A DNA stretch of 38,602 nt from NZ13-RE01 sp049718665 (lineage in GTDB: Bacteria > Dictyoglomota > Dictyoglomia > Dictyoglomales > Dictyoglomaceae). Positions 24,664-33,351 of this stretch are shown one piece after another. The stretch is taken from contig JBNARO010000019.1 in the NCBI GenBank assembly GCA_049718665.1, positions 1 through 38,602 on the forward strand. The letters are read 5' to 3'. The notes under the pieces are model-generated. The model was not told where the DNA came from and searched no databases. It was given only the letters and a program-made list of their open reading frames with translations. Numbering within the stretch: the stretch's first letter is position 1; every line of letters starts with the position of its first letter. A program made the position numbers and the translations under genes.

Positions 24664-27223
24664 AGTTTTTTAGTAAATCTTTCCATTGATTGATCTTAAG
24701 TAAAGCCTCAATAGGAGTCAAGTTATTTATATCCAATTCTTCTAAGTCTTTTCTAATTTTTTCTAAAGATGAATTATTTATAGATGAAAATAGAGGCAAT
24801 TGTTCTACTTCTTTCTTAGCTAACTCCCTTTTCTTCTCCAATTGATATAGAATCTTTTGAGCTCTTTCTATTATCTCATAAGGCAAATCTGCAAGCTGTG
24901 CTACATATATTCCATAGCTTTTATCAGAAGGTCTTTCTACTATTTTATGCAAAAATATTACTTCTTTACCCTTCTCTTGTACTAATACACTTAAATTTTT
25001 AAGATTTTTTAAATCTTTTTCTAATTCTGTCAGTTCGTGATAATGAGTAGCAAAAAGGGTCTTTGCCTTTATTTTTCTATGAATATATTCTACTACTGCC
25101 CAAGCAATACTTATTCCGTCGTAAGTACTTGTTCCTCTTCCTACCTCGTCTAAGATAATAAGACTCCTCTCCCTCGCATTCTTTAAAATGTTTCCTACTT
25201 CTTTCATTTCCACAAAAAATGTACTTTCACCTGAAGAAATATCGTCCCATGCCCCAATTCTTGTAAATATTCTATCTACAATACCAATTTTTGCTTCTTC
25301 TGCTGGAATAAAGGAGCCCATTTGAGCCATTATAACCATTAACGCAGTTTGTCTTATGTATGTAGATTTTCCTGCCATATTGGGACCTGTAATAAGATGG
25401 ATAAATTTATCTTTGGAAAGAAAAGTATCATTAGGAACAAAATTTCCAGGAGGAAGAATTCTCTCTACTACAGGGTGTCTTCCCTTTCTTATAATGATAT
25501 CATAATCAGAAGTTACTTGAGGACAAACATATTCATATTCTCTGGCACATTTTGCAAGAGAGATATATACATCAATTTCAGATATAATTTGGGCAAACTT
25601 CATTATATCCTTTGAGTATTTTACAACTTCCGATCTAATTTGATGAAACAATTCTTCTTCTAATCTTTGAATATTTTCTTCTGCTCTTAATATAGTATTT
25701 TCAAGGTTTTTTAATTCAGGGGTTATAAACCTTTCTGCATTGGCTAATGTTTGTTTCCTTATATAATCATCAGGAACTAAGTTTAAATTTGCTTTTGTAA
25801 CTTCAATGTAATATCCAAATACTTGATTATAACCTACTTTTAGAGATTTTATACCAGTTCTTGCTCTTTCTCTATTTTCTAAATCAATAAGCCATTTTTT
25901 ACTATTTTTTAATATTTCTCTCATCTCATCTAATTCTTTGGAAAAACCATCCTTTATATATCCACCTTCCCTCAAAGTAGAAGGTGGATTTTCTACTATA
26001 GATTTTTCTAACAATTCGTATAAAGGTTCTAAAATGGGTAATTCATCTCTCAACTGCACCAATCTTTTAGACTCAAATTCTTTCATTAAATTTCTTATTT
26101 GAGGTAAAAAAGATATTGCTTGTCTTAAAGAAACTAATTCCTTAGGAGTTGCAGAGCTATAATTGATCCTGGAATTTAATCTTTCCAAATCAGGAAAAAC
26201 TTCTAAAATCTTTTCAAAATCTTTCCTTAATTTCTCTTTTTCTAAAAACTCTTTTACAGCAGATTGTCTATCTCTAATTGCAGATATTTGAAGTAAAGGT
26301 TGAAGAATCCATTTTTTCAAAAGTCTTGAGCCCATAGATGTCAATGTCTTATCCAATACCCAAAGAAGGCTTCCTCTTTTTTGTCCTTCCCTTATTGTTT
26401 CCAAGAGCTCTAAATGTCTTATGGCTGTACTATCTAAAATCAAATATTGTTGAGGGTGATAAAAATCTACCTTGGAGATATGAGTTGGGATTGAAAACAT
26501 TACTTCCTTTATATAATTTAAGACACTATAGGACGCTCTTAAAGCAAGATCTTGCTCAGTGAAGGGAAATTCTATAGAGTAATCAGGTTTATTCTCAAAA
26601 TAATCTTCAGATAAATAAGTAAATTTAGGATCCAACGTTCTTTTTATTTCTTCTATAAACTCTGGATGAATTTCAGAAAAATCAAAATTGAGAAGAATTT
26701 CTTTAGGTTTTAATCTTATAAGTTCTGAAAGAATAATATCTTCTGCGTCCTCTCCTGTCCATTGGGTAGAGATAAATTCTCCTGTGGAGATATCAATACT
26801 TGATAAACCAATTTTTTGTTTATTTTTACTATATAGAGAGGATAAATAGTTATTACTTCTTTCTTCCAACAATGTATCTTCTAAAATAGTTCCTGGAGTT
26901 ATAACTCTTACTACTTCTCTTTTTACTAATCCCTTTGTTTTAGATGGATCTTCCATTTGTTCACATATAGCAACTTTATATTTCTTATTTACCAGCTTTG
27001 CTAAATAGCTTTCCACTGCATGATAAGGAACACCTGCCATAGGAATTCTTTGCCCTTTACCAATTTCTTTGGAGGTTAAAGTTATATCTAATTCTTGGGA
27101 AACAATCTTTGCATCTTCTTCAAAAGCTTCATAAAAATCTCCTAATCTAAAAAGAAGAATAGAGTCTGGAAACTTACTTTTTATACTTTTATATTGTCTA
27201 TAAAGAGGAGTCATGTTTTCCAT
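24656..27223 (-). CDS. mutS: DNA mismatch repair protein MutS
   Basis: MutS finds mispaired bases and recruits MutL. The mismatch-reading FxE motif is in FRLGDFYEAF near the N-terminus; Walker A GPNMAGKST is near residue 613, and LDEVGRGTSTYDG forms the Walker B region. I take ATG 27223 (855 aa), giving MENMTPLYRQYKSIK as in the family; an in-frame ATG at 27268 would add 15 unlike residues and overlap miaB by 40 bases. It starts 5 bases after the miaB stop, with a distant GGAG inside miaB. Confidence 0.95.
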   Translation of the reverse strand: MENMTPLYRQYKSIKSKFPDSILLFRLGDFYEAFEEDAKIVSQELDITLTSKEIGKGQRIPMAGVPYHAVESYLAKLVNKKYKVAICEQMEDPSKTKGLVKREVVRVITPGTILEDTLLEERSNNYLSSLYSKNKQKIGLSSIDISTGEFISTQWTGEDAEDIILSELIRLKPKEILLNFDFSEIHPEFIEEIKRTLDPKFTYLSEDYFENKPDYSIEFPFTEQDLALRASYSVLNYIKEVMFSIPTHISKVDFYHPQQYLILDSTAIRHLELLETIREGQKRGSLLWVLDKTLTSMGSRLLKKWILQPLLQISAIRDRQSAVKEFLEKEKLRKDFEKILEVFPDLERLNSRINYSSATPKELVSLRQAISFLPQIRNLMKEFESKRLVQLRDELPILEPLYELLEKSIVENPPSTLREGGYIKDGFSKELDEMREILKNSKKWLIDLENRERARTGIKSLKVGYNQVFGYYIEVTKANLNLVPDDYIRKQTLANAERFITPELKNLENTILRAEENIQRLEEELFHQIRSEVVKYSKDIMKFAQIISEIDVYISLAKCAREYEYVCPQVTSDYDIIIRKGRHPVVERILPPGNFVPNDTFLSKDKFIHLITGPNMAGKSTYIRQTALMVIMAQMGSFIPAEEAKIGIVDRIFTRIGAWDDISSGESTFFVEMKEVGNILKNARERSLIILDEVGRGTSTYDGISIAWAVVEYIHRKIKAKTLFATHYHELTELEKDLKNLKNLSVLVQEKGKEVIFLHKIVERPSDKSYGIYVAQLADLPYEIIERAQKILYQLEKKRELAKKEVEQLPLFSSINNSSLEKIRKDLEELDINNLTPIEALLKINQWKDLLKNYG

Positions 27224-27228
27224 AGTTT

Positions 27229-28551
27229 TTATGATAACTCCTTTATTATCTCCCCTCTTAAAGACCATAAACCAGCTTTTGTTATTCTAACAAGAAAGAA
27301 TTTGCCTATCTTTTCCTTATTTCCTTTAAAGAATACTAATCTGTAATTTTGAGTTCTTCCACTTAACTCTTCTGGATTTTTAGGGTTAACATTCTCTGCA
27401 AGTATTACCTCTTCTTTTCCTACAAGTTTTTCATTTTTTTCTAATACTATTTTTCTCTGAAGATTTTCTAATTCATTGAACCATTCTTTCTTCTTTTCAT
27501 AGGGAACAGGATCTTCAAATTTTTCTGCAGGTGTTCCAGGTCTTTTTGAATATATGGCAAGATTTACAGTATCAAATTTAATTTCTTCCAGTGCTTTACG
27601 AGTCTTCTCAAAATCTTCCTCTTCTTCCCCCGGAAATCCTACAATTATATCTGTAGAGAAAGAAGCATGAGGAATGGTTCTTCTTATTAAATTTATAAGT
27701 TCATAATATTCCTCATAAGTATATCCTCTACCCATCCTTTGTAAAACTCTATTTGAGCCTGCTTGTAAAGGAAGATGCCAGTGAGGGCATACTTTTTCTA
27801 ATCTTGCTACAGTATTTATCAATTTTAATGATACATCTCGAGGATGGGAAGTTAGAAACCTGATTCTTTTTATTTCCTCAATCTTATTTAATTCTTCCAA
27901 AAGATCAGCTAAATCTACGTTTCCTAAATCTTTACCGTACGAATCTACATTCTGCCCTAATAAAATAATTTCAACTACTCCTTTCTGAGCAAGATACTTT
28001 ACTTCTTCTATAATACTTTCTTTTGGTCTACTCTTTTCTCTTCCTCTTAAGTACGGAACAATACAATAAGTACAGAAATTATTACATCCATAAATTATGG
28101 GTATCCAAGCCTGAAATGACGATTCTCTTTTTACTATATACCATGGAATATCTTCTGGAATAGGATCCTCCTCAACAATTACTTGAGGTTTTCTTTCAAG
28201 GTAAAGGTTTTTCAATACGAGAGGCAGTTTTGAGAAATTATAGCTTCCTAAGATAAAATCTATATATGGAAACTGATTTAGAAACTCTTTACCTACCCTT
28301 TGAGCCATACACCCTGCAATACCTATAAAAACATTTGGCTTTTTACTCTTAATCCTTTTCAATTCTCCTAATTTGCCAATAACTTTCTCTTCTGCCTTTT
28401 CTCTTACAGAACAAGTATTAAGGAGTATTACATCTGCATCCTCTATAGATTCTGCAGACTGATATCCAAGAGACTCAAAAATTCCTGCATATTTTTCCGA
28501 ATCCGATTTATTCATCTGACATCCATATGTAAGAATATAATACTTAGACAC
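27229..28551 (-). CDS. miaB: tRNA-2-methylthio-N6-dimethylallyladenosine synthase MiaB
   Basis: This radical-SAM methylthiotransferase acts on i6A37 of tRNA. TYGCQMN, LNTCSVREKAEEK and IAGCMAQR give the three cysteines of the auxiliary cluster. GCNNFCTYCIVPYLRGREKSR gives the CX3CX2C radical-SAM motif near residue 152. A TRAM domain ends the protein. GTG 28551 (440 aa) is chosen: GAGGG lies 8 bases upstream, and the product begins SKYYILTYGCQMN. The in-frame GTG at 28566 lacks an SD. It overlaps the kinase gene by 8 bases. Confidence 0.95.
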   Translation of the reverse strand: MSKYYILTYGCQMNKSDSEKYAGIFESLGYQSAESIEDADVILLNTCSVREKAEEKVIGKLGELKRIKSKKPNVFIGIAGCMAQRVGKEFLNQFPYIDFILGSYNFSKLPLVLKNLYLERKPQVIVEEDPIPEDIPWYIVKRESSFQAWIPIIYGCNNFCTYCIVPYLRGREKSRPKESIIEEVKYLAQKGVVEIILLGQNVDSYGKDLGNVDLADLLEELNKIEEIKRIRFLTSHPRDVSLKLINTVARLEKVCPHWHLPLQAGSNRVLQRMGRGYTYEEYYELINLIRRTIPHASFSTDIIVGFPGEEEEDFEKTRKALEEIKFDTVNLAIYSKRPGTPAEKFEDPVPYEKKKEWFNELENLQRKIVLEKNEKLVGKEEVILAENVNPKNPEELSGRTQNYRLVFFKGNKEKIGKFFLVRITKAGLWSLRGEIIKELS

Positions 28552-29974
28552 AGGTTTGTCCCTCACTTTTTGGAAATATTACTCTAACTCTAAATTCATC
28601 ATCTTTTGCAATTATATCCAATTTCCCTTTTAGTTCCTCTTCTACTAACATTTGAACTAATTGTAATCCTAAACTTCCTTTAGATATATTTACATTAAAA
28701 GAATAATTATTACCCTTATTAAATACTTCAAAGATAATATAATCCTTATCCACATCAATAGATAAAGTTATCTCTACTTTTTCTTCGTTATGAATACCAT
28801 GCTTTACAGCATTTTGTAAAAGCTCATTTATAATCAAACTTGCAGAAGTCGCCTCCTTTGAAGATAAGAATAAGCTTTTTTTATTTCTTTTCAAATGAAA
28901 TTCATAAGGAAATTGTTCATAAGTTTGCTTAAAAGCATTTAAAAGTTTTCCCGCTACCTCTATTATATCAACTCTATCTTCTTCAAATCGAGATAGAGAT
29001 TCATGGACTAAAGCAATACTATTGATTCTATTTATACTTTCTTGTAAAACCATTTTCGCGGAATCAGAATCAAGTCTTCTCATTTGAATTCTTAAAAGAC
29101 TTGCTATAGTCTGAAGATTATTTTTTACTCTATGATGTATCTCTTTTAACAACACAGATTTAAATCTTAACTCTTTTTCTTTTTCTCTAATCTCTGTTAT
29201 TTCCCTTATCAAAAAATAATATCTCCATGGATTTTCTTTGTCTTTCGAGACAGGAAGTATTCTTTTATAGAAAATTCTCCTTTCATCATCTATTTCTTCA
29301 TAGGTCTCTTCTCCAAAGGCAGATAGACTTTTACTTTTTTCATTTATAAATTTTTGGAAGAACTCATCCTTTATCTTTTTTCCCCATATATTTCCAATCT
29401 CTCCTAGACTTCTAAATAACCTCATTCCAGGTAAATTAGCAAAAAGAATTATTCCATCTCTATCTAAGATTAAAATGCTCTCTTGTTCTTCTATAGGCTC
29501 TGTGAATCCTTTCCAATTTAGTTCTCCTTTAAGCAATGCCTTAACAAGCCAATAAGAGGCTTCTTTAAAAGCCTTGACATTATATGGAAATTCATTATGA
29601 ATTAGAAGATTTCTTAAAATTTTTAAGGCTCCAATAATTTTATTTCCCTTTTTGAGAGGAAAAATTTCTTCTTCTGCGGGAAAACCACCAATAATGAGTC
29701 CAGTTTTTCTATATTGATTTTTCCCTTTATATAAAACTTCCATTAATCCTGGCTCATCATCAGCAAAAACAATTTTCCCAATCTCTTGTCTTATAGATAA
29801 AGGAGGAACTACTCGAGGTCTTGCCTCCGCTACCAAAACCCCTGCAGAAAGATCAGGCACTGGTTGATAAAGATAAAGATCTGACGCAATGAGATCAGCA
29901 ATTAATGGAAAGTAGGGAATATAATTTTTGAATTCTTCTAATAAAAATATAGGATCTTTAGATCTTGTTCCCAT
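28544..29974 (-). CDS. PdtaS-type sensor histidine kinase (HisKA_2 family)
   Basis: The protein is soluble, with no membrane span. Residues 1 to about 150 resemble the GAF-like sensor of PdtaS (LVAEARPRVVPPLS). Residues about 165-265 are PAS-like (ILILDRDGIILFANLPGM). The HisKA_2 H-box EIHHRVKNNLQTIASLLRIQ is near residue 277, and the ATPase has INELLQNAVKHG and GSLGLQLV. PdtaS kinases usually signal to an ANTAR response regulator, PdtaR, that acts on RNA; none is in this window, so the partner is elsewhere. It starts 3 bases after perR and is followed by miaB. Confidence 0.88.
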   Translation of the reverse strand: MGTRSKDPIFLLEEFKNYIPYFPLIADLIASDLYLYQPVPDLSAGVLVAEARPRVVPPLSIRQEIGKIVFADDEPGLMEVLYKGKNQYRKTGLIIGGFPAEEEIFPLKKGNKIIGALKILRNLLIHNEFPYNVKAFKEASYWLVKALLKGELNWKGFTEPIEEQESILILDRDGIILFANLPGMRLFRSLGEIGNIWGKKIKDEFFQKFINEKSKSLSAFGEETYEEIDDERRIFYKRILPVSKDKENPWRYYFLIREITEIREKEKELRFKSVLLKEIHHRVKNNLQTIASLLRIQMRRLDSDSAKMVLQESINRINSIALVHESLSRFEEDRVDIIEVAGKLLNAFKQTYEQFPYEFHLKRNKKSLFLSSKEATSASLIINELLQNAVKHGIHNEEKVEITLSIDVDKDYIIFEVFNKGNNYSFNVNISKGSLGLQLVQMLVEEELKGKLDIIAKDDEFRVRVIFPKSEGQTCV

Positions 29975-29977
29975 AAT

Positions 29978-30358
29978 TTATTTCTTCTGGCAGTCAGGGC
30001 AAATACCATATATAAATATTTCGTAAGATATGTCTTTAAAATTAGTTCTCTCTCCTATTTCTTTTACTTTTTCATCTAAACTTTCATCAGACCAATCTAA
30101 TATTTTCCCACAACTTCTGCAGATTAAGTGATGATGTGGGGTTGTATCTCCATCAAATCTTGCTACTGCATTTGTATCATAAAATTTATTAATTTTACCC
30201 TCTCTTACCAATAAATCTAAGGTTCTATAAACAGTACCAAGACTAATCTTAGAAGTCATCTCTTGAGCTCTTTGAAAAATCCAAAGAGCATCAGGATGCT
30301 CCTTTGTACTCTTTAATATGTCCATCACAATTTTTCTTTGTTTTGTCTCTCTATACAT
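29978..30358 (-). CDS. perR: peroxide-sensing Fur-family repressor PerR
   Basis: The 126-aa Fur-family protein has a winged helix (LGTVYRTLDLLVREGKI). The regulatory-metal ligands align with Bacillus PerR at exact spacing: H21, D69, H75, H77 and D88, matching H37, D85, H91, H93 and D104. The structural zinc cysteines are C80, C83, C120 and C123. Aspartates at the D69 and D88 positions favour PerR over Fur, which usually has Glu there. AAAGGAGG lies before the ATG. It leads the eight-gene minus operon and has a palindromic operator in its own promoter. Confidence 0.9.
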   Translation of the reverse strand: MYRETKQRKIVMDILKSTKEHPDALWIFQRAQEMTSKISLGTVYRTLDLLVREGKINKFYDTNAVARFDGDTTPHHHLICRSCGKILDWSDESLDEKVKEIGERTNFKDISYEIFIYGICPDCQKK

Positions 30359-30378
30359 TTTTTTCCTCCTTTGTTAAT

Positions 30379-30393
30379 AGTTTAATTTAAACT
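30379..30393. promoter_or_regulatory. Fur/PerR-type 7-1-7 palindrome over the perR -10
   Basis: AGTTTAATTTAAACT is a perfect 15-base inverted repeat with 7-base arms and a one-base centre, the geometry of Fur-family boxes. It covers the perR -10 box, so PerR binding would shut off its own operon. Confidence 0.7.
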
Positions 30394-30407
30394 CTTAGCT
30401 TTGTCAA
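30379..30407 (-). promoter_or_regulatory. promoter of the perR operon
   Basis: On the minus strand, TTGACA (30402-30407) and TAAACT (30379-30384) are separated by 17 bases. The start of transcription would be about 12-15 bases before the perR ATG region. Confidence 0.75.
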
Positions 30408-30413
30408 AATTTA

Positions 30414-30422
30414 TGATATAAT
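30414..30422 (+). promoter_or_regulatory. extended -10 promoter of the amidohydrolase gene
   Basis: TGATATAAT is a perfect extended -10. The ATG at 30429 is 6 bases past it, so transcription should start at or next to the A of the start codon. Confidence 0.7.
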
Positions 30423-30428
30423 TTTGAT

Positions 30429-31952
30429 ATGGCTGGAAGCAAAATTTTAGTAATTGGGAATAAAATTTATACTCAGGATAAGAATAATCCTGAGATAAAT
30501 TGGCTTCTAATTGAAAAGGACAAAATTATTGACTTAGGAAAAGGGAATCCTCCTACTTCTCCTGATTTTGTTGTTTTTGACTTTTCATCCTTTGTTGGAT
30601 TTCCAGGATTTATAGACTCTCATGTGCATTTAGCAAATACTGCTATAACAGAAATTTCTTTGGATCTTGGTAATTTTACTTCCATAAAAGAAATTATTAA
30701 AGCTTTAGAAGCTATAAGAGATAATATTCCACCTAATGAATGGATTATTGCGAAAGAGTTTGATCCCCAAAATATACAAGAAAAAAGAAATATAAAAAGA
30801 GAAGAATTAGATAAATATTTTCCCCATCATCCTGTTTTTATAGTAAGGAAAGATGCCCATTCCAGCATTATAAATACCTTAGGAGAAAAGCTTTTAGAAA
30901 TTCCTGATGTAGAAAGTAAAGAAGACAATATCCTAAAATCAAAGGCACATCAAATAGCTATAGGAAAGGTTTATCAGAGAATTGAACCATCTCTTTTAGT
31001 TCAAGGGATTATAAAAACTACTAAGAAAGCAGTGGAAAAAGGAATAACTACGATTCATACATTAGAAGGAGGATATACTTCTCCTCCTAATACTCCTAAT
31101 CTTTTATTAGGTATAGAACATTATTTACCATTACAGTTAGTAATTTATTATCAAACTACATCTATATCTAAGGTTAAATTATTAAATCTTTCCCGTCTTG
31201 GGGGATGTCTTCTTATAGATGGTTCTGTTAGTAGTAGAACTGCAGCTTTTTCAGAACCCTATGTAGGGCATGAAAATAATTATGGAATACTTTATTGGGA
31301 ACTGGAGACCTTAGAAAATTTTATAAAGACTGCTCATAATGAGGGACTTCAATTAGCCTTTCATGCGGTAGGTGATCGAGGAATTGATCTTCTCCTTAGG
31401 GCGTATAAAAAAGTGTTAAAGAGTTATCCAAGAGATGATCACAGACACAGGATAGAACATTTTGAGTATCCTAAAAAAGAACATATAAAGTTAGCAGGAG
31501 AATTAGAAATAAATCTTTCAGTACAACCCAGTTTTCTTTATTTTTGGGGAGGAGAAGGAAAACTCTATGAAAAATATTTAGGAAGGGAAAGAGCTAAAAG
31601 AATAATTCCATTAAGAGAACTGTATGATGAGAGTATTATTATTGCAGGAGGCTCTGATAGTTCTATAACCCCGTTAGACCCCCTTTTAGGAATACATTCT
31701 GCTATTAATCATCCCAACCCTGAAGAAAGTTTGAGTATAAAAGAAGCCTTTAAAATATTTACTTATAATGGTGCTTATTTATCTTTTCTTGAAAAAGAAA
31801 AGGGCTCTCTATCTCGTGGGAAAATTGCAGATATAGTTTTTCTAAATAAAGATCCTTTTATAGTAAATCCTAAGGATTTTTACTCTTCAATAGAAGTTAT
31901 CGCAACCATTTCTAAAGGACAGTTAGTCTACAAAAAAGAGATCAAAACTTAA
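30429..31952 (+). CDS. YtcJ-like amidohydrolase (Amidohydrolase_3)
   Basis: The 507-aa protein is a TIM-barrel metal-dependent hydrolase. It has FVGFPGFIDSHVHLANT (the HxH metal site) near residues 55-70, LAFHAVGDRGID, HRHRIEHFEYP and IAGGSDSSITPLDP, and ends with GSLSRGKIADIVFL typical of the superfamily's beta sandwich. The substrate is not readable from sequence; relatives act on amides, carbamates or N-acyl compounds. The gene is divergent from perR with about 70 bases between them, has no SD and appears leaderless. Its stop overlaps the convergent FAD oxidoreductase by 11 bases. Confidence 0.88.
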   Translation: MAGSKILVIGNKIYTQDKNNPEINWLLIEKDKIIDLGKGNPPTSPDFVVFDFSSFVGFPGFIDSHVHLANTAITEISLDLGNFTSIKEIIKALEAIRDNIPPNEWIIAKEFDPQNIQEKRNIKREELDKYFPHHPVFIVRKDAHSSIINTLGEKLLEIPDVESKEDNILKSKAHQIAIGKVYQRIEPSLLVQGIIKTTKKAVEKGITTIHTLEGGYTSPPNTPNLLLGIEHYLPLQLVIYYQTTSISKVKLLNLSRLGGCLLIDGSVSSRTAAFSEPYVGHENNYGILYWELETLENFIKTAHNEGLQLAFHAVGDRGIDLLLRAYKKVLKSYPRDDHRHRIEHFEYPKKEHIKLAGELEINLSVQPSFLYFWGGEGKLYEKYLGRERAKRIIPLRELYDESIIIAGGSDSSITPLDPLLGIHSAINHPNPEESLSIKEAFKIFTYNGAYLSFLEKEKGSLSRGKIADIVFLNKDPFIVNPKDFYSSIEVIATISKGQLVYKKEIKT

Positions 31953-33345
31953 AAGAAGGTAAAGGAAGAGCCAGCCTCTTCAATATTTCTTCTCCCACCA
32001 ATATTCCTGATGCAGAAGCTTGAGTCAGTCCTCGAGTAATTCCTGCACCATCTCCTATGGCGAAAAGATTTTTTATCTCTGTTTCTAAGGAATGGGAGAG
32101 TTTTACTCTTGCAGAATAGAACTTCACTTCTACCCCATATAATAAAGTATGACGAGAATAAACTCCAGGAGTTACTTTATCTAAGGCTTGAAGCATTTCA
32201 ATAATGTTAACTAAATATCTATAGGGCAATACTAAACTTAGATCTCCTGGGATAGCTTCTTTTAAAGTTGGAATTACCATTCCCTTTTGTAGTCTTTCCC
32301 ATGTAGATCTTCTTCCAGCAAGTAAATCTCCTAATCTTTGAAGAATTATGCCATTACTTAGGAGATTTGCCAAACTTCCAATGGCTCTTCCATAGGAAAT
32401 TGGATCTTTAAAAGGTTCTGTAAAATTCTTAGAAACTAAAACTGCAAAATTTGTATTTTCTGTCTTCTTTTCTGCAAAGCTATGACCATTAACAGATATT
32501 ATTCCTTCATTCTGTTCCATAACTACTTCTCCATAAGGATTCATACAGAAAGTTCTTACTTTATCATCAAAAGTCTTTGTATAATATATAAATTTTGCTT
32601 CATAGAGATGGTCTGTTAAATCTTTCATAACTATTGCAGGAATTTCTACTCTAACTCCAATATCTACAGGATTAATAGTCCACGAAAGCCCAATTCTTTT
32701 TCCTTCTTCACTTAGCCACTTTGCTCCTTCCCTTCCAGGAGCAATTATAACAAAATCACTATAATAGATCTCTCCATTTTCCAGTTCTACTCCATGAACT
32801 TTTCCTTTATCTACCAACAATCTTACTACTTGTTTGTTTAGAATAATATCAATTTTATCTTTAAGGTATTCATACATGTTAAGAAGAATAGGCGCACAAT
32901 TTTCTGTTCCTACATGCTTAATAGCAAAATATACAAGCCTTAAGTCAGCAGAAATAGCCTTCCTTTGGAAAGTTTCAAAAATTACTGGATCTGGTTTAAT
33001 AAGAGGTTGATCTGCACCAAAACTTGTATATATTTTATCTACCAAGGCCATTAATTCTAAAAGTTTTTTCTCACCAATGTAATCTTTCAGCCATCCCCCC
33101 ACTTCAGTAGAGAAAGTTAGCTTTCCATCACTAAAAGCTCCCGCTCCACCCCAACCTGTAACTAAAGCACATCGAGGACATAAGATACAACCTTTATGAT
33201 CAATTCGCGCAGGACATATCCTCTTATTAGTTATATCTCCTTTTTCAATTAACAAAATTTTTAAGGACCTTTGGGTATTTACTAGTGTTAGTGCACTAAA
33301 TATACCCGCAGGTCCTCCACCTATAATAATTACATCATACTTCAT
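31942..33345 (-). CDS. NAD(P)/FAD-dependent oxidoreductase
   Basis: The 467-aa flavoprotein has the Rossmann motif DVIIIGGGPAGIFSALTL at the N-terminus and a second FAD-contact GDGAGITRGLTQASASG near the C-terminus. A cysteine-rich stretch (CPARIDHKGCILCPRC) followed by GWGGAGAFSDGKL is typical of a COG2509-like dehydrogenase group. Four or more cysteines there could hold a cluster or redox-active disulfide; I cannot tell which. The substrate is unknown. It starts 6 bases after the DUF4388 gene and converges on the amidohydrolase. Confidence 0.82.
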   Translation of the reverse strand: MKYDVIIIGGGPAGIFSALTLVNTQRSLKILLIEKGDITNKRICPARIDHKGCILCPRCALVTGWGGAGAFSDGKLTFSTEVGGWLKDYIGEKKLLELMALVDKIYTSFGADQPLIKPDPVIFETFQRKAISADLRLVYFAIKHVGTENCAPILLNMYEYLKDKIDIILNKQVVRLLVDKGKVHGVELENGEIYYSDFVIIAPGREGAKWLSEEGKRIGLSWTINPVDIGVRVEIPAIVMKDLTDHLYEAKFIYYTKTFDDKVRTFCMNPYGEVVMEQNEGIISVNGHSFAEKKTENTNFAVLVSKNFTEPFKDPISYGRAIGSLANLLSNGIILQRLGDLLAGRRSTWERLQKGMVIPTLKEAIPGDLSLVLPYRYLVNIIEMLQALDKVTPGVYSRHTLLYGVEVKFYSARVKLSHSLETEIKNLFAIGDGAGITRGLTQASASGILVGEEILKRLALPLPSFKF

Positions 33346-33351
33346 ACTGCC

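Noticed and set aside
27224..27268. Longer ATG start for mutS
   Set aside because: It overlaps miaB by 40 bases and adds residues not seen in MutS; ATG 27223 gives the family N-terminus.
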